A DNA stretch of 64,000 nt from Tenrec ecaudatus (Eukaryota > Chordata > Mammalia > Afrosoricida > Tenrecidae): the NCBI RefSeq assembly GCF_050624435.1, contig NC_134546.1:75247700-75311699 (forward strand), read 5' to 3'. A program made the translations under genes and the position numbers. Below the pieces are notes generated by a model. It was not told where the DNA came from, made no database searches, and worked only from the letters and a program-made list of their open reading frames with translations. This document shows positions 23,570-35,489 of the stretch, one piece after another (the stretch's first letter is position 1; each line of letters opens with the position of its first letter).

Positions 23570-25079
23570 GACTTTCCTTTTTTTAATGGTTTTTGATTCT
23601 TGTGTCATTGGGTTTTTTTGTTACTGCTGTTGTTCTGTATTGCTTTGTTTGGCTGTCTTGTTTTTATGTGCATATCATCTCCGCAGGTCTATCAAGATAA
23701 AATAGGCTGGATAAACAATGTGGAAAAACAGGACTGATGGTTCTGGGAGGACATGGGAGATGGTAAGGTGGGGGAAAGGAAGTGGTGTTAACCAACCCAG
23801 GGACAAGGGAATGGGTGATTCAAAATCAGTGGCAAGGATGCTGTAGGAAGCCTGGGAGGGTGTGATCAAGGGCAATGGAACGAGAGGAATTACTGAAATC
23901 AAAATGAAGGCTGAGCATGATAGTGGGACAAGAGCAAAGCAAAAAGAAACAGAGGAAAGAACAAGGAGGCAAAGGGCATTTATAGAGACCTAAACACAGG
24001 CATGTATATATGTCAATATATTTATATATGATGATGGAGAAAGAGATCCATGTGCATATATTTATAGTTTTAATATTAAGGTAGCAGATGGGCATTGGGC
24101 CTCCACTCAAGTATTCCCTCAACATTAAAACACTGTGTTCTATTACTGTGATTCTCATTTGCACGACACACGTGCGGAAGACAAATGTGTGCACAAGCAA
24201 GTGTAATGAAGAAAGCTGATGGTGCCCAGCTATCAAAAGATACAGCATCTGGGGTCTTAGAGGCTTGAAGGTAAACAAGTGACCATCTAGCCCAGAAGCA
24301 ACAAAGCCTACATGGAAGAAGCACACCAGCCTGTGTGATCAAGTGGTGTTTAAGGGATCAGATATCAAGCACCAAAGAACAAAAAAAATCCTATCATTGT
24401 GAATGAGGGGGAGTGTGGACCCAAGGCCCATCTGTAGGCAACTGTACATTCCTTTGCCGAGGGGTCACGGGGAGGAGATAAGCCATTAGGGTAGAGTGTA
24501 GCATCAAAGAAACACACAACTTCCTTCTAATTCTTAAATGTTTCCTTCTCCCCCACCACCACCCCCCACCCCAACCCCTAAGCACTATCATGATCCCAGT
24601 TCTAACTTACAAACCTGGCTAGACCAGAGGATGTACACTGATGCAGATAGGAACTGGGAACACAGGGTATCCAGGACAGATGAACCCTTCAGGACCAGTG
24701 CTGAGTGTGGTGATACTGGAGGGTGGAGGGAAGGTGGGATACAAAGGGGGAACCGATTACAAGGATATGCAAATAACCTCCTCTCTGGGGGGGTGGACAA
24801 CAGAAAAGTGGGTCAAGGGAGACGTAGGGCATTGTAGGATATAATAAAATATTAATAACTTATAAATTACCCAGGGTTCATGAGGGAGGGGGAGTGGGGA
24901 AGAAGGGGTGTTTGAGGCTCTGATACCAAGGGCTTAAATAGAAAGCAAATGTTTTGAGAATGAATTAGGGCAACAAATGTACAAATATATTTGACACAAT
25001 AGATGTGTATATGGACTATGATGAGTTGTACAAGTCCCCAATGAAATGATTATAAATAACAAGAAAATGAAATGAGAGC

Positions 25080-25735
25080 CCACGGATTGGGAATTGTTTT
25101 TTTTTTTTTAACCAATGACACATCGGACAAAGGGCTAATTGCAAAAATATACAGAACTCTGTATTCCCTGTGTGTTTCCAGTTCCCATCTGTACCATTAT
25201 ACATCCTCCGGTCCATCCGGACTTGCAAGGTAGAACTGGGATCATGATAGTTGGATGTATGAGTGGATTGTGTTACGTGTTGTATGAGCCCCAATAGAAT
25301 GATTTAAAAAAATTAAATTTTAAAAAATATCCTTTAAAAACATATCTATACAGAACTCTATAACATCTCAACAAGAAAATAACAAGAGACCCAATGAAAA
25401 AATGGGAAAAATGTATGAACGGACAATTCACCAAAAATGAAGTACCTGTGAATAACAAACAAAAAATGTTCACAATCACTAGCCTTTAGGAAGATGCAAA
25501 TTCAAACCACAATGAGATCGCACTTAACCCCTACAATGCCAGCCCAAACCAAAGAAGGAAATCAAATGGTGGAGAGGATCTGGAGGGATTGGGATTCATA
25601 TATACTACTGGTGGACTTATAAATACATACAGCCACTGTGGAACAGAATGAGGCACTACAAACAATCAGAACTTGAAATCCCATATGATCCAGCAATTAG
25701 TTATCATGGAATTCATAGAGAGAAATATATTTAAA
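25080..25735 (+). mobile_element. old L1 ORF2 3' end
   Basis: Reads like the end of L1 ORF2 ('aggacaaagggctaattgc'-type context, then NNKRPNEKMGK, and WWRGSGG). Frames are broken. A young L1 fragment (25161-25346) interrupts it. Confidence 0.65.
25161..25346 (+). mobile_element. tiny twin-primed L1 insertion
   Basis: Flanked by TATACAGAACTCT (25148-25160 and 25347-25359). The left part is antisense L1 3'UTR ('cttgcaaggtagaactggga'), the right part sense 3' tip ('ttgtatgagccccaatagaa') with an A/T-rich tail. Total about 186 bp. Confidence 0.8.
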
Positions 25736-25739
25736 AAAA

Positions 25740-27555
25740 ACAACAACAAAGTAAAAGAGATAAAGCTCAATCCAAAAGAGGAATATTAAAAACTACAATA
25801 GATTTTAAATGGGTCAAAAAGGAACTCAAAGGATAAAGGGTTATATTTTAACTTAACTGCATCTGCGATTATCCACCTTCCAAAGAATTCTGCGTGAGAG
25901 CGAGAACATTCACATTCCTGCTCTATGGTCACAGTATTTCTCCAGTTAACGTAGTTAACATGGGTCAAGAGAGAGAGCAAATGTAAAATCAGATATTGGT
26001 CTTGATATCAATGTACGTAAGCATACAGGATGTCTATCAGGCTTTCCTAGTCTCTGTATTCATGATTTCCTGCAGGATATACATTTGCAGTCATACAATG
26101 TGGCAGACATTTTGTTCAACCCTTCTGTCCAATTAGTGCATCAGAGTTTATCTTATGGACTTTGAGGAACATCAAAGAAAATGTAATTGGATGCTGGAGG
26201 CACTTCCAGTCACTAAATGCATATACATTGCCACATTCCCTGTATTCATATGGTTTCTCTGCTTTACAAATCCTCTTTTGTCACATGAATCCTTTCGAGA
26301 CAAAGGCAAATCAGAACTACATCGGTTAAAATCCTAATGCAGTTTACTGATACATTGAGAGAAACCAAAAGAGAGTATATGCAAAGTAACTACATGGCCA
26401 GATCTCTCCTTCTGCAAGAGATCACAGGTATGTGATGTCATATGGCTCCCTGTGGAGTTTCCCATCTTAACTGAACTTAACACTTTTCAATTTTGTGTCT
26501 TTATATAAAGAAAACTTAGAAACACAGGTAAAAGTTTGCTATCCACATTCATTACAGCTACATGGTAACTATCCTACATGAAATAGTTGATGAGACATGA
26601 GCTCTTCGTTTAAAAAAAAACAAAAAAACTTTTTTATGATTTAAAACTTTACAGAGTAAATTGGTTTTCCATTCAATAATTCATACATTGATAGTATTCC
26701 CAAGATATACCAGCCTTCTTCCCACTTCCACCCTCCTTATGTTTTTATACTCTTCATCCTTCTTTCCTGTTCCTTCTTGCTTTTAAGAGTTTGATCCCTA
26801 AGAAAATGCTGTCCATTTGGCTGTGCAGAGTTGATTATTCTCGGGAGTGTATGTTATTCTCAGATGTTATCTTTCCCCTCCAAGCCAGAATATTGTTTGG
26901 CTGAAAGCTGAAGCAGAGGAGTGAGTACAGGTCCCAGAGTGAAGAGTCACTAAAGCCCATAATTTGTGGATTCCAAGTCTCCATCAGACCAGTAAGCCTG
27001 AACTATTTTATGATTTTGTGTTTTGTTCCACTTTCGTCTACCACTCGACTTAGAACCCTTTTGTGATCCATCTAGTTTTTCTGGTCTCAGGGTTGTGGAG
27101 GATGAGAGTCGCTGTGGTCAATTCATCCTCTGGACTAATTGTTCCCATACATCTTCTATTTTCTTTATTCTTCTTTTACTGTACTTCTGTGCTGTCTCTG
27201 GTGGGTGCGGGTGGGTAACAAAGAGCATGCAGGTGGTGCACGCAAAAATGTCATCTGTGTGGACACTCTACTAGTTGGTACATCTCTGATCCAGAAACAC
27301 CAGGTTCAGCTCTTTGAGAGAGAAGAACAATGAGATACCCATGCACCCTGTGGATGTCTGGAAGGCCCTCTCTTTGAAACAGTGAGCCATATCAGTAGAG
27401 AGACAGCAATGCTGAACATGGGTCTCGATATGCTAAGTCACAATCGTCTGTTCCCATGCTTGGCCCAGGACAAAGTCTACTACCTAACCTCTTCCTTTGT
27501 TTTGAAAGCTTTGTCACACTAACTCCAATGAAAGGTTTTCTTGTGAATTTTCTCA
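25740..27555. other. no gene recognised; candidate 3' flank of the KRAB-ZNF gene
   Basis: Small frames only. A possible polyadenylation signal for the - strand ZNF gene (AATAAA, seen as tttatt at 27164-27169) lies about 700 bp past its stop codon. Nothing else can be assigned. Confidence 0.35.
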
Positions 27556-27559
27556 TGTT

Positions 27560-27866
27560 TAACAAGACCTAACTTCCACATATAAGATTTCCCACAAATA
27601 ATTCATGGAAAGGGCTTCTTTCCTTGGTGAAATCTCTGATGTACCTACTAAGGCATCACATTCACCACATGAAAGGTTTATCTCTGGTTTGAATTCATAG
27701 ATGAGTTTTGAGATGTGCTTTTTGAATGAAGCCTTTGCCACATTCACTACATACATGGGATTTCTCTCTCTTCAGGATGAGTTTGCTGATGAACAATGGG
27801 TTTATTCTTCCTAAGAAAGTCTTTTCCACATTCACCACATACATGGGTTTTGGTTCCTGTGTGAAT
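27560..27866 (-). pseudogene. decayed C2H2 fingers beyond the ZNF stop codon
   Basis: Directly after the TGA at 27869-27867 the same frame continues as another finger (THVCGECGKDFLRKNKPIVH, ending QQTH). A 1-nt shift then puts the next finger (SHVCSECGKGFIQKAHLKTH) in another frame, which itself ends in TGA (27697-27695). A cysteine-bearing remnant follows. These are leftovers of a longer array that lost coding function. Confidence 0.85.
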
Positions 27867-29236
27867 TCATAGATGAGTTTTGAGATCTCCTTTCTGAATG
27901 AAGCTTTTGCCACATTCACTATGTACACGGGGTTTCTCTCCAGTATGAATTCCCTGATGAACAGTGAGGCCCTTCTTCCTGATAAAGCCTTTTCCACATT
28001 CACCACATACATGGGGTTTCTCTCCAGTATGAGTTTGTAGATGAGCTTTGAGATTTGCTTTCTGAGTGAAGCCTTTTCCACATTCACTACATACATGAGG
28101 TTGCTCTCCAGTATGAATTAACTGATGAACAGTGAGAGCAGCCTTCCTGAGAAAGGCTTTTCCACATTCACCACATAGATGAGGTCTCTTTCCAGTATGA
28201 GTTCGCCGATGATCAGCGAGGTTCTTCTTCCCAATAAAAGCTTTTCCACATTCACCACATACATGGGGTTTCTCTCCAGTATGAGTTCGCTGATGATCAC
28301 TGAGATCATTCTTCCAGATAAAAGCTTTTCCACATTCACCACATACATGGGGTTTTTCTCCTGTGTGAAATGCCTGATGTCCTAGAAGGGATTTTTTCCA
28401 GCTGAAAGCTTTACCACACTCACGACATACATAGGGTTTTTCTCCTGTATGAGTTCGTAGATGCATTTTGAGATGGTTTTTCTGAATGAAGCCTTTGCCA
28501 CATTCACCACATACATGGGGTTTCTCCCCAGTATGAGTTCGCTGATGAGCAGTGAGAAGACTCTTCCTGGTGAAGCCTTTCCCACATTCATTGCACACAC
28601 AGAGAGTCTGTGCCGCATGAGTTTTCTGATGTTTCTTGAGGTATGATTTACTGTGATAACATTTGCCACATTCTAAGCATTTATATAGCTTTTGCAGTTC
28701 GTGAGCTTTTTGATAATGTTCATTAAGTTTGAACATTTTATTGAATTTTTGCCCACAATATCTGCATCTGTAGGTCTTATCTAGTGTATCAATGATCTGG
28801 TGCTCATACAGCAAAGACTCTTCAATGAAGGCCGTCCCACGTTTATCACCTGGGTGTGGTTTGTCAATTTCATATGATTCCTGATGCTGAATCCACTGGC
28901 ACTTCATGAGCCTGGATTGTTCACACTCAGGGAATCTCATTTCACTATAAAATTGCTCCCGTTCAACATGGCGAAAAGTTTTCTCATCTCCATTGAGCAC
29001 AGCTGACTTCTGTACTTTGTTGCTCTTGTTCTGATTTAATTCCAGAATGATTAAATCTGATTTTACAATTTCTTCATGTAAGCCAAACATCTCATAATTT
29101 TCCTTGAGAGGAAAATTAGTTTTGTGCTGAGAAACCATACTTTCCAATGTATTACATTTATAGCACCGTTCCTTTCTGTTCATATTTCTTTCATGTTGCA
29201 AGTATTCGAGCATATGATCACCATCTTTCTGGAGTT
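27867..29236 (-). CDS. KRAB zinc-finger gene, zinc-finger exon
   Basis: Last coding exon of a KRAB-ZNF repressor, a family that binds DNA through C2H2 fingers and recruits TRIM28/KAP1. The exon begins after the acceptor ttctcttcttttatag (AG at 29238-29237) with 'AActccag'; joined to the last G of the KRAB exon it gives Glu and stays open to TGA at 27869-27867. Spliced numbering: spacer 48-200, a degenerate first finger (CRYC..H....H, from about 205), nine regular CX2CX12HX3H fingers joined by TGEKP-type linkers, and a last half-finger whose first Cys is His (RVHSEC). Helix positions -1/2/3/6 from finger 3: RSLA, QNHM, WKSG, WNDD, GKND, RAAV, QANA, RKGV. The protein would be 503 residues with the two upstream exons. 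Family certain; orthologue not identified. Confidence 0.9.
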
Positions 29237-29260
29237 CTATAAAAGAAGAGAACAATGAAT

Positions 29261-31138
29261 CTTTCCATCATCTTGATTTATAATTGACCTCTTAAAATAA
29301 GCATTGATACAAGGTAAATCTTTAGTGACAACCCTCTTATATGAATGTAAATAAAACACTATGCTTAAAGTTTATTGTCCACTGGAAGAAATACAATCAT
29401 GTAAGCAATCCAAATGATAAAAACAGTTATTATAGAAACAAGGTTGGATATGAAATTAATGAATGAACACAGATTTGGTATTTGTTTAAATAAGGCCATG
29501 AAAATATACAACAAATGTAATACAAACAAGACATTGAGACCAATAGGCCAAAGTAGTGGTAAGGCTTGCTAATTTCAGTTGGTAGATGACAGATGTATTC
29601 ATTCCATCAATCTTTACTGAGAGACAACTAAGTACTAGATAAAGCTGGGAATGTGAAAAATGCAGAATTTTCTACTTGGGAGAAAACCATTTTTACAGGT
29701 ATATATGAAAGGTACTATGGCACAGCTACATATTGTTTATGTTTATGGAGCCTGTATTCTAGCTCACAGCACTCATCTTATAGTGCTGTCTTGTGGTGCA
29801 GGTTGCTGTGATGCCAGAAGCACTGCCACCCAGTATTTCAAATGCAAGCAGGACCATCCATGGTCCACAGGTCTTAGTGGATTCTCCAGAAATAGGGACT
29901 GGGAGGAAGACCTGGTGATCAACTTCTGGAACATGAACCCCTCAGGTTTAATGGCAACGAAATAACACTGAACAAGTACTAAATCTTCAAAGTACAATCA
30001 ACAGTAATGATGTGGATGGAGGAGAGCTTTGGGGACCTTAAGTGGTTAACAGGTCATGACTGAAAATGAGAAAAAAATCGCTGCATATATCCTCTAATAA
30101 TTGGAAGACTGGATATATGAAGTATTATCAAGAACAATTGCAAGTTGTCAAAACAAAATGGAATGTTTAAATATTGATGGTATATGGCTTATTAAACTTT
30201 AATAGACTGGTACTGGCTATTTTTAATTAGATAATCAAGTGGTTTATAAGGCTGATATTGACAAATCCAAAATACTGGTGTCATATTCATCATCAAAAAG
30301 TACATAGCAAGATCTTCTCTGAAGTATAGTTCTGTCAGTGGTAGGTTAATATTCACATGCATGCAGGTAAGACAAGTCACAAGTGTTATTTAAATCTGTG
30401 CACCAACTGTTAAAGCAAACATAAAGTGTGGGATTTAGCCCCACAACCAAACAGGCCCTTAGAAATAGCATGTGCAATTAAGGAAGATGGAGACAGCAAA
30501 ATGGGGTAGAGCGGCCTCATCTCCGATGTCAGAATAAGATAGCGAGGTCATTTAATAGTGAATTTATATAGTCGCAATGGGTGGCAGCCTCCAGATGGCA
30601 CAAACACAACAGAATGGACAAATTGGATTGTGGGAATATCCTGATTACTTTTAGAACACTTCATGATAAGTATCAGGCTGTAGGAAACTGAGGACCAAGA
30701 AGAGGGTGGATGGAGACAAATTCTTTATTCTCAGAATTAAGGAAGATTGCAAGGCCTAGTATCTGTGAAGAGGAAGGCATTCACATTTGTAAGTTGGAAA
30801 AGAGTCCCAGTCACATTCTCTGAATTAAAAATCATCCCCACAATACTCCCTTATTATACTGTGACCTTAATGATACCTCATACAAGAACATGGCTAATTA
30901 CTAGCTGCCACCAGCTTTAGCTATAAGAGCAGACCTGTTGTTATTGGCCACCCTGTTCAGGGGACAGTTACCCCTCCCCCCCACCTGCCCTCAGCACTGG
31001 ACTTAAGTTGCTCACCCAAATAGTTCAGGGACCTCCAGGTTAAAGACACTGCCTACCTTGTTAGGTACATAGGTGTCTGTGTTTCTGTTTGTGTGGTTGG
31101 GGGGGGGGGTGCGGTGTGGCTGCATGCTCGAGACATTA
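29261..31138. other. intron of the KRAB-ZNF gene, largely unassigned
   Basis: Position between acceptor 29238 and the KRAB exon makes this intronic on the - strand. A repeat-like block at about 29735-30060 shares 'tttcaaatgcaagcagg' with 56040-56090 and 62215-62260. The remainder is unidentified. Confidence 0.5.
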
Positions 31139-31140
31139 TA

Positions 31141-31249
31141 CCATATATACTAGAGTATAAGTCAACCCAAATATCATAAAAACTGCATTTTACAACACAT
31201 CTGCATTAAAAAGTGCTGAAAAACTAGGCATAAACATGAGTATATATGG
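31141..31249. mobile_element. 109-bp MITE with TA target duplication
   Basis: Inverted ends (CCATATATACTAGAGTATAA left; the right end reads TATATATGG and its complement matches the first 11 bases) are flanked by TA on both sides (31139-31140, 31250-31251). 'actagagtataagtcaaccc' inside resembles a known class of mammalian 'tataagtc' MITEs. No coding capacity. The superfamily is inferred from the TA target. Confidence 0.65.
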
Positions 31250-31251
31250 TA

Positions 31252-32459
31252 AATTGGTGAAAGAACATTCTCTCTCCTGCTCAGACTTGACATCCTGGAA
31301 GAGGTGAGTGCCTTTCTATTTCTGCCCTTCAATTACACAACCATCCCTTAGGACCCTTCCAGAAGGCATTTAATAGACAAACGGATAGTTGGTTCCTTGA
31401 GTGATAGCAACAAAAGGAAGCTAATTGCTTTTAAAGCAAGGCATCTTTTAGCTGAGAAGCAAGAAGTCAGCCACCTGTAGGAGCTGTATTCGAACATCTG
31501 TAGTGGAGGGAGGTTAGTTGGGAAGAAAACTCTATCTGGAGATTTTGCGTTATCAGCTCTAGCTTTATCCTTGGGGCTTGTGGAGGTTTTCTTCTAACAC
31601 TAGTACTGGTCTTTCAAGCCCTGTGGTCAGGAGTATAGAGATAAGGCTGCCTTATACTTTCATCCAGGTTCTGTTTTCCACAGTGAAAAAATTGAGGGTG
31701 GTGGAGGGAGAGAATAAAGGGGAGCTAATATCAAGGAGCTCAAGAAGAAAATGTTTTGCAACTGTGGAGGCAATTGTACAGTACTGCTCCATGTGACTGA
31801 ATTATGAAATCTTATGATATCTGTTAAACCTCCAAATAAAATGATTAAAATATATATATTGAAAATTTTGCATAACTTTTGCATCCTGACACTGATCAGC
31901 CATACAATCATGTGCAGCGATGAATGTAAAATTTGGGAACAATATGAGTAATTGGAAAATGTGGCTTTCATGAAAGAAATGACACACAAGTTAACTGATA
32001 AAATTTCCTCAAATGCAAGTTGAAGCTAGCCAAAGGATTTAGATCACAGAGCGTAGAGACTATCTAAAGAATAAACTTGAGGATTTGAACACTGATGACT
32101 GAACACTAATGACCAAAGACCAGATAAGTTGTCGGATGACACCATGGACATCATACACATGGAAACCAAAAGAATACTAAAAAGACAGAAAACAAAGACA
32201 GCAATATTGAATATACTATGCACTGTTTCAAAAACAACAACAACAAAATCAGTGGTGGAATATAGAGCCAAAATGTTCTTTAGAAGCAGCAAAGCATCTT
32301 TTAGGTTTTGGACCTGTTAAGAAGGTGTGGGCTTAAGAAGGCATACTGCATAGTAAGGAATATGCATCAGACATGCATTTAATGAAAAGAAAATAAGAAA
32401 GAAAGAAAAAAGAAAGCAGGATGTTAATAATGTCCTTTGCACTTACAAAATTATTGGAG
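31252..32459. other. intron sequence, no recognised feature
   Basis: Small overlapping frames on both strands, none with family features. Confidence 0.4.
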
Positions 32460-33235
32460 GAACTGGCAACTTAAATAAAAACTGAGCCATCTAGCTAAGA
32501 AGCAACAATGCCCACATGGATGAAGCACACCAACCAGTGTGATCACGAGTTATCAGAGGGATCAGGTATCAGACATCATCAGAACAAAAAAATTGTATCA
32601 TTGTGAATGAGGGGGAGTGCAGAGTGGAGACCCAAAGCCCATCTGTAGGCAATTGGACATCCCTTTAAGGAAGGGTTGTAGTGAAGAGACAAGCCAGTCA
32701 GGGTGCAGTGTAGCAAAGATACAACATACAACTTTCCTCTAGTTCCTAAATGCTCCCTATATCCCCCCACCCCCCATCATGATCCCAATTCTACCTTACA
32801 AATCCAGCTAGATCAGAGGATGTACATTGGTACAGATAGGAACTGGAAACACAGGGAATCCAGGTTAGCTGATCCCTTTAAGACCACAGTGTGTCAAATA
32901 CCAGGAAGGCAGAGGAAGGGTGGAGTAGAGAGGGGGAACCGATTACAAGGATCTACATATGGGTATGGACAACAGAAAAGTGGGTGAAGGGAGACATTGA
33001 ACAGTGTAAAATATGACAAAAATAATAATTTATAAATTATCAAGTGTTCATGAGGGAGGAAGGAGTGGGGATGGAGGGGAAATTATGAGAAGCCGATGCC
33101 AAGGGCTTAAGTGGAGAGCAAATGCTTTGAGAATGATGAGGGTAAAAAATGTACAAATGTGCTTTACACAATTAATGTATGGATGACTTGTGATAAGAGC
33201 TGTATGAGCCCCCAGTAAAATGATTTTTAAAAAAA
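32460..33235 (+). mobile_element. 5'-truncated L1, 3'UTR only
   Basis: Same sequence order as other L1 3' ends here: 'tcattgtgaatgagggggag', 'cccatctgtaggcaattgga', 'aagtgggtgaagggagac', 'ctgtatgagcccccagtaaa' and an A-run tail. The frames within are not genes. Confidence 0.85.
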
Positions 33236-33522
33236 TCTTACAGGTAGAAAAAAATTGAAGGTACAGTGCTAAAGAATATCCTAACTTGATAATAATTTTT
33301 TTGCTGGGAAAATGATCTTAGATACCTGAAAATAACAGAAGTCACACATGTATTTCATCGAAAAGAATAAACTATGGAAAAATATGTCTGTTAAACAATT
33401 CCAACAAAGACGGCAATTTTACCATCTCCATTAGAAAACAGAAATAACTTATGTCACTAGAATCAAGAAAACATTAAAGGGAGAGGAGAAAAAATGAGAA
33501 AATGAAAATCAAACCTTTAGAG

Positions 33523-33625
33523 TAGTGGTTCTCAAGCTGTGGGCTGTGAAGCCTTTGGGGATCAAAGGTCCCTTTCACAGGGGCTACCTGATTCATAACA
33601 GTAGCAAAATTAGTTATGAAGTGAT
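33523..33625 (+). mobile_element. SPIN-like hAT fragment
   Basis: TAGTGGTTCTCAAGCTGTGG with 'ccctttcacaggggctacc' and 'ttcataacagtagcaaaatt' matches the SPIN terminal region. The other end and target duplication are missing. Confidence 0.75.
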
Positions 33626-33639
33626 AACAAAAATAGAGA

Positions 33640-34655
<1,016 letters not shown>

Positions 34656-34912
34656 ACAGTAAAGAAAGCAAAACAGCAATAAAAGCTATTTCGTGCTAAT
34701 GCATTCCATAGTGTGTGGTAAACTGAGGACTTGGTAGAAAGCATTTGACCTTGTTTTCTACACTTGCAACCATGGGCATGGAAAACTAGTCTTATTTTCC
34801 GAAAGATCTCCATTGTTCTGATAAAAAAAATGTTTTCAAATACACGTTTTCCAGGCCAAATACTGTGCAACCAACAATAGACCTCCATGAAGGAGCAGAA
34901 GGAACTATCATA

Positions 34913-35484
34913 CTGTGTTTCCTCGAAAATAAGACAGACCCATAAAATAAGCCATAGCAGAATATCTAAGTAATTGTGCAATATAAGCCATATTCCGAAA
35001 ATAAGACAGTGAAAGGCGTGGCTATGCAGCATACCGCCAAAGAGAGTTAATGAAGATGGAAAACCATTCTCACTTGCCCCATCGTGACAGCTGCTATCTC
35101 GGAGATGATGGGAGGGGTGTGGGCCGTCCCATCAACCTGATCGCGCCCCACTGTCAGGTCCCGGTTGTTCTTTGCGTGCTGCAAGCTGAGGCAGAAAGCG
35201 AGACATAGACAGTGAATGTAAAAGTCTCCTCAGTGAAGTGAGGAGCAGAGCGCTCTGCTTTAGGTATTGTGTGTCTTCAGGGGGAAGAAGTAAAGCTGTG
35301 GCTGCCATTGTACTGAGCACTGAGGGTTGATGTTCCACAATAAGGTGACTTAACTATATTTGAATAAATGTAGATTGTTGTGCCATACTTAATAAAAATA
35401 AGACATCCCCTGGAAATCAGCCATAGTGTGTCTTCTTGAGGAAAAATAAATAGAAAACAGTGTCTTATTTTGGTGGAAACACAG
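34913..35484. mobile_element. 572-bp MITE with TA target duplication
   Basis: Left end CTGTGTTTCCTCGAAAATAA and right end CTTATTTTGGTGGAAACACAG are inverted copies (about 21 of 24 bases over the full ends). TA flanks both sides (34911-34912, 35485-35486). The inverted-repeat sequence recalls the 'tttcc..gaaaataagac' elements of many mammals. No transposase is found; the internal 68-codon frame (35132-35338) lacks motifs. A Tc1/mariner-type origin is inferred from the TA target. Confidence 0.75.
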
Positions 35485-35489
35485 TAGTA

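Noticed and set aside
23826-24326. 166-codon open frame on the - strand
   Set aside because: It lies antisense to the L1 3'UTR, and similar frames occur in other copies (52017-52514, 46743-47207). It is repeat-derived.
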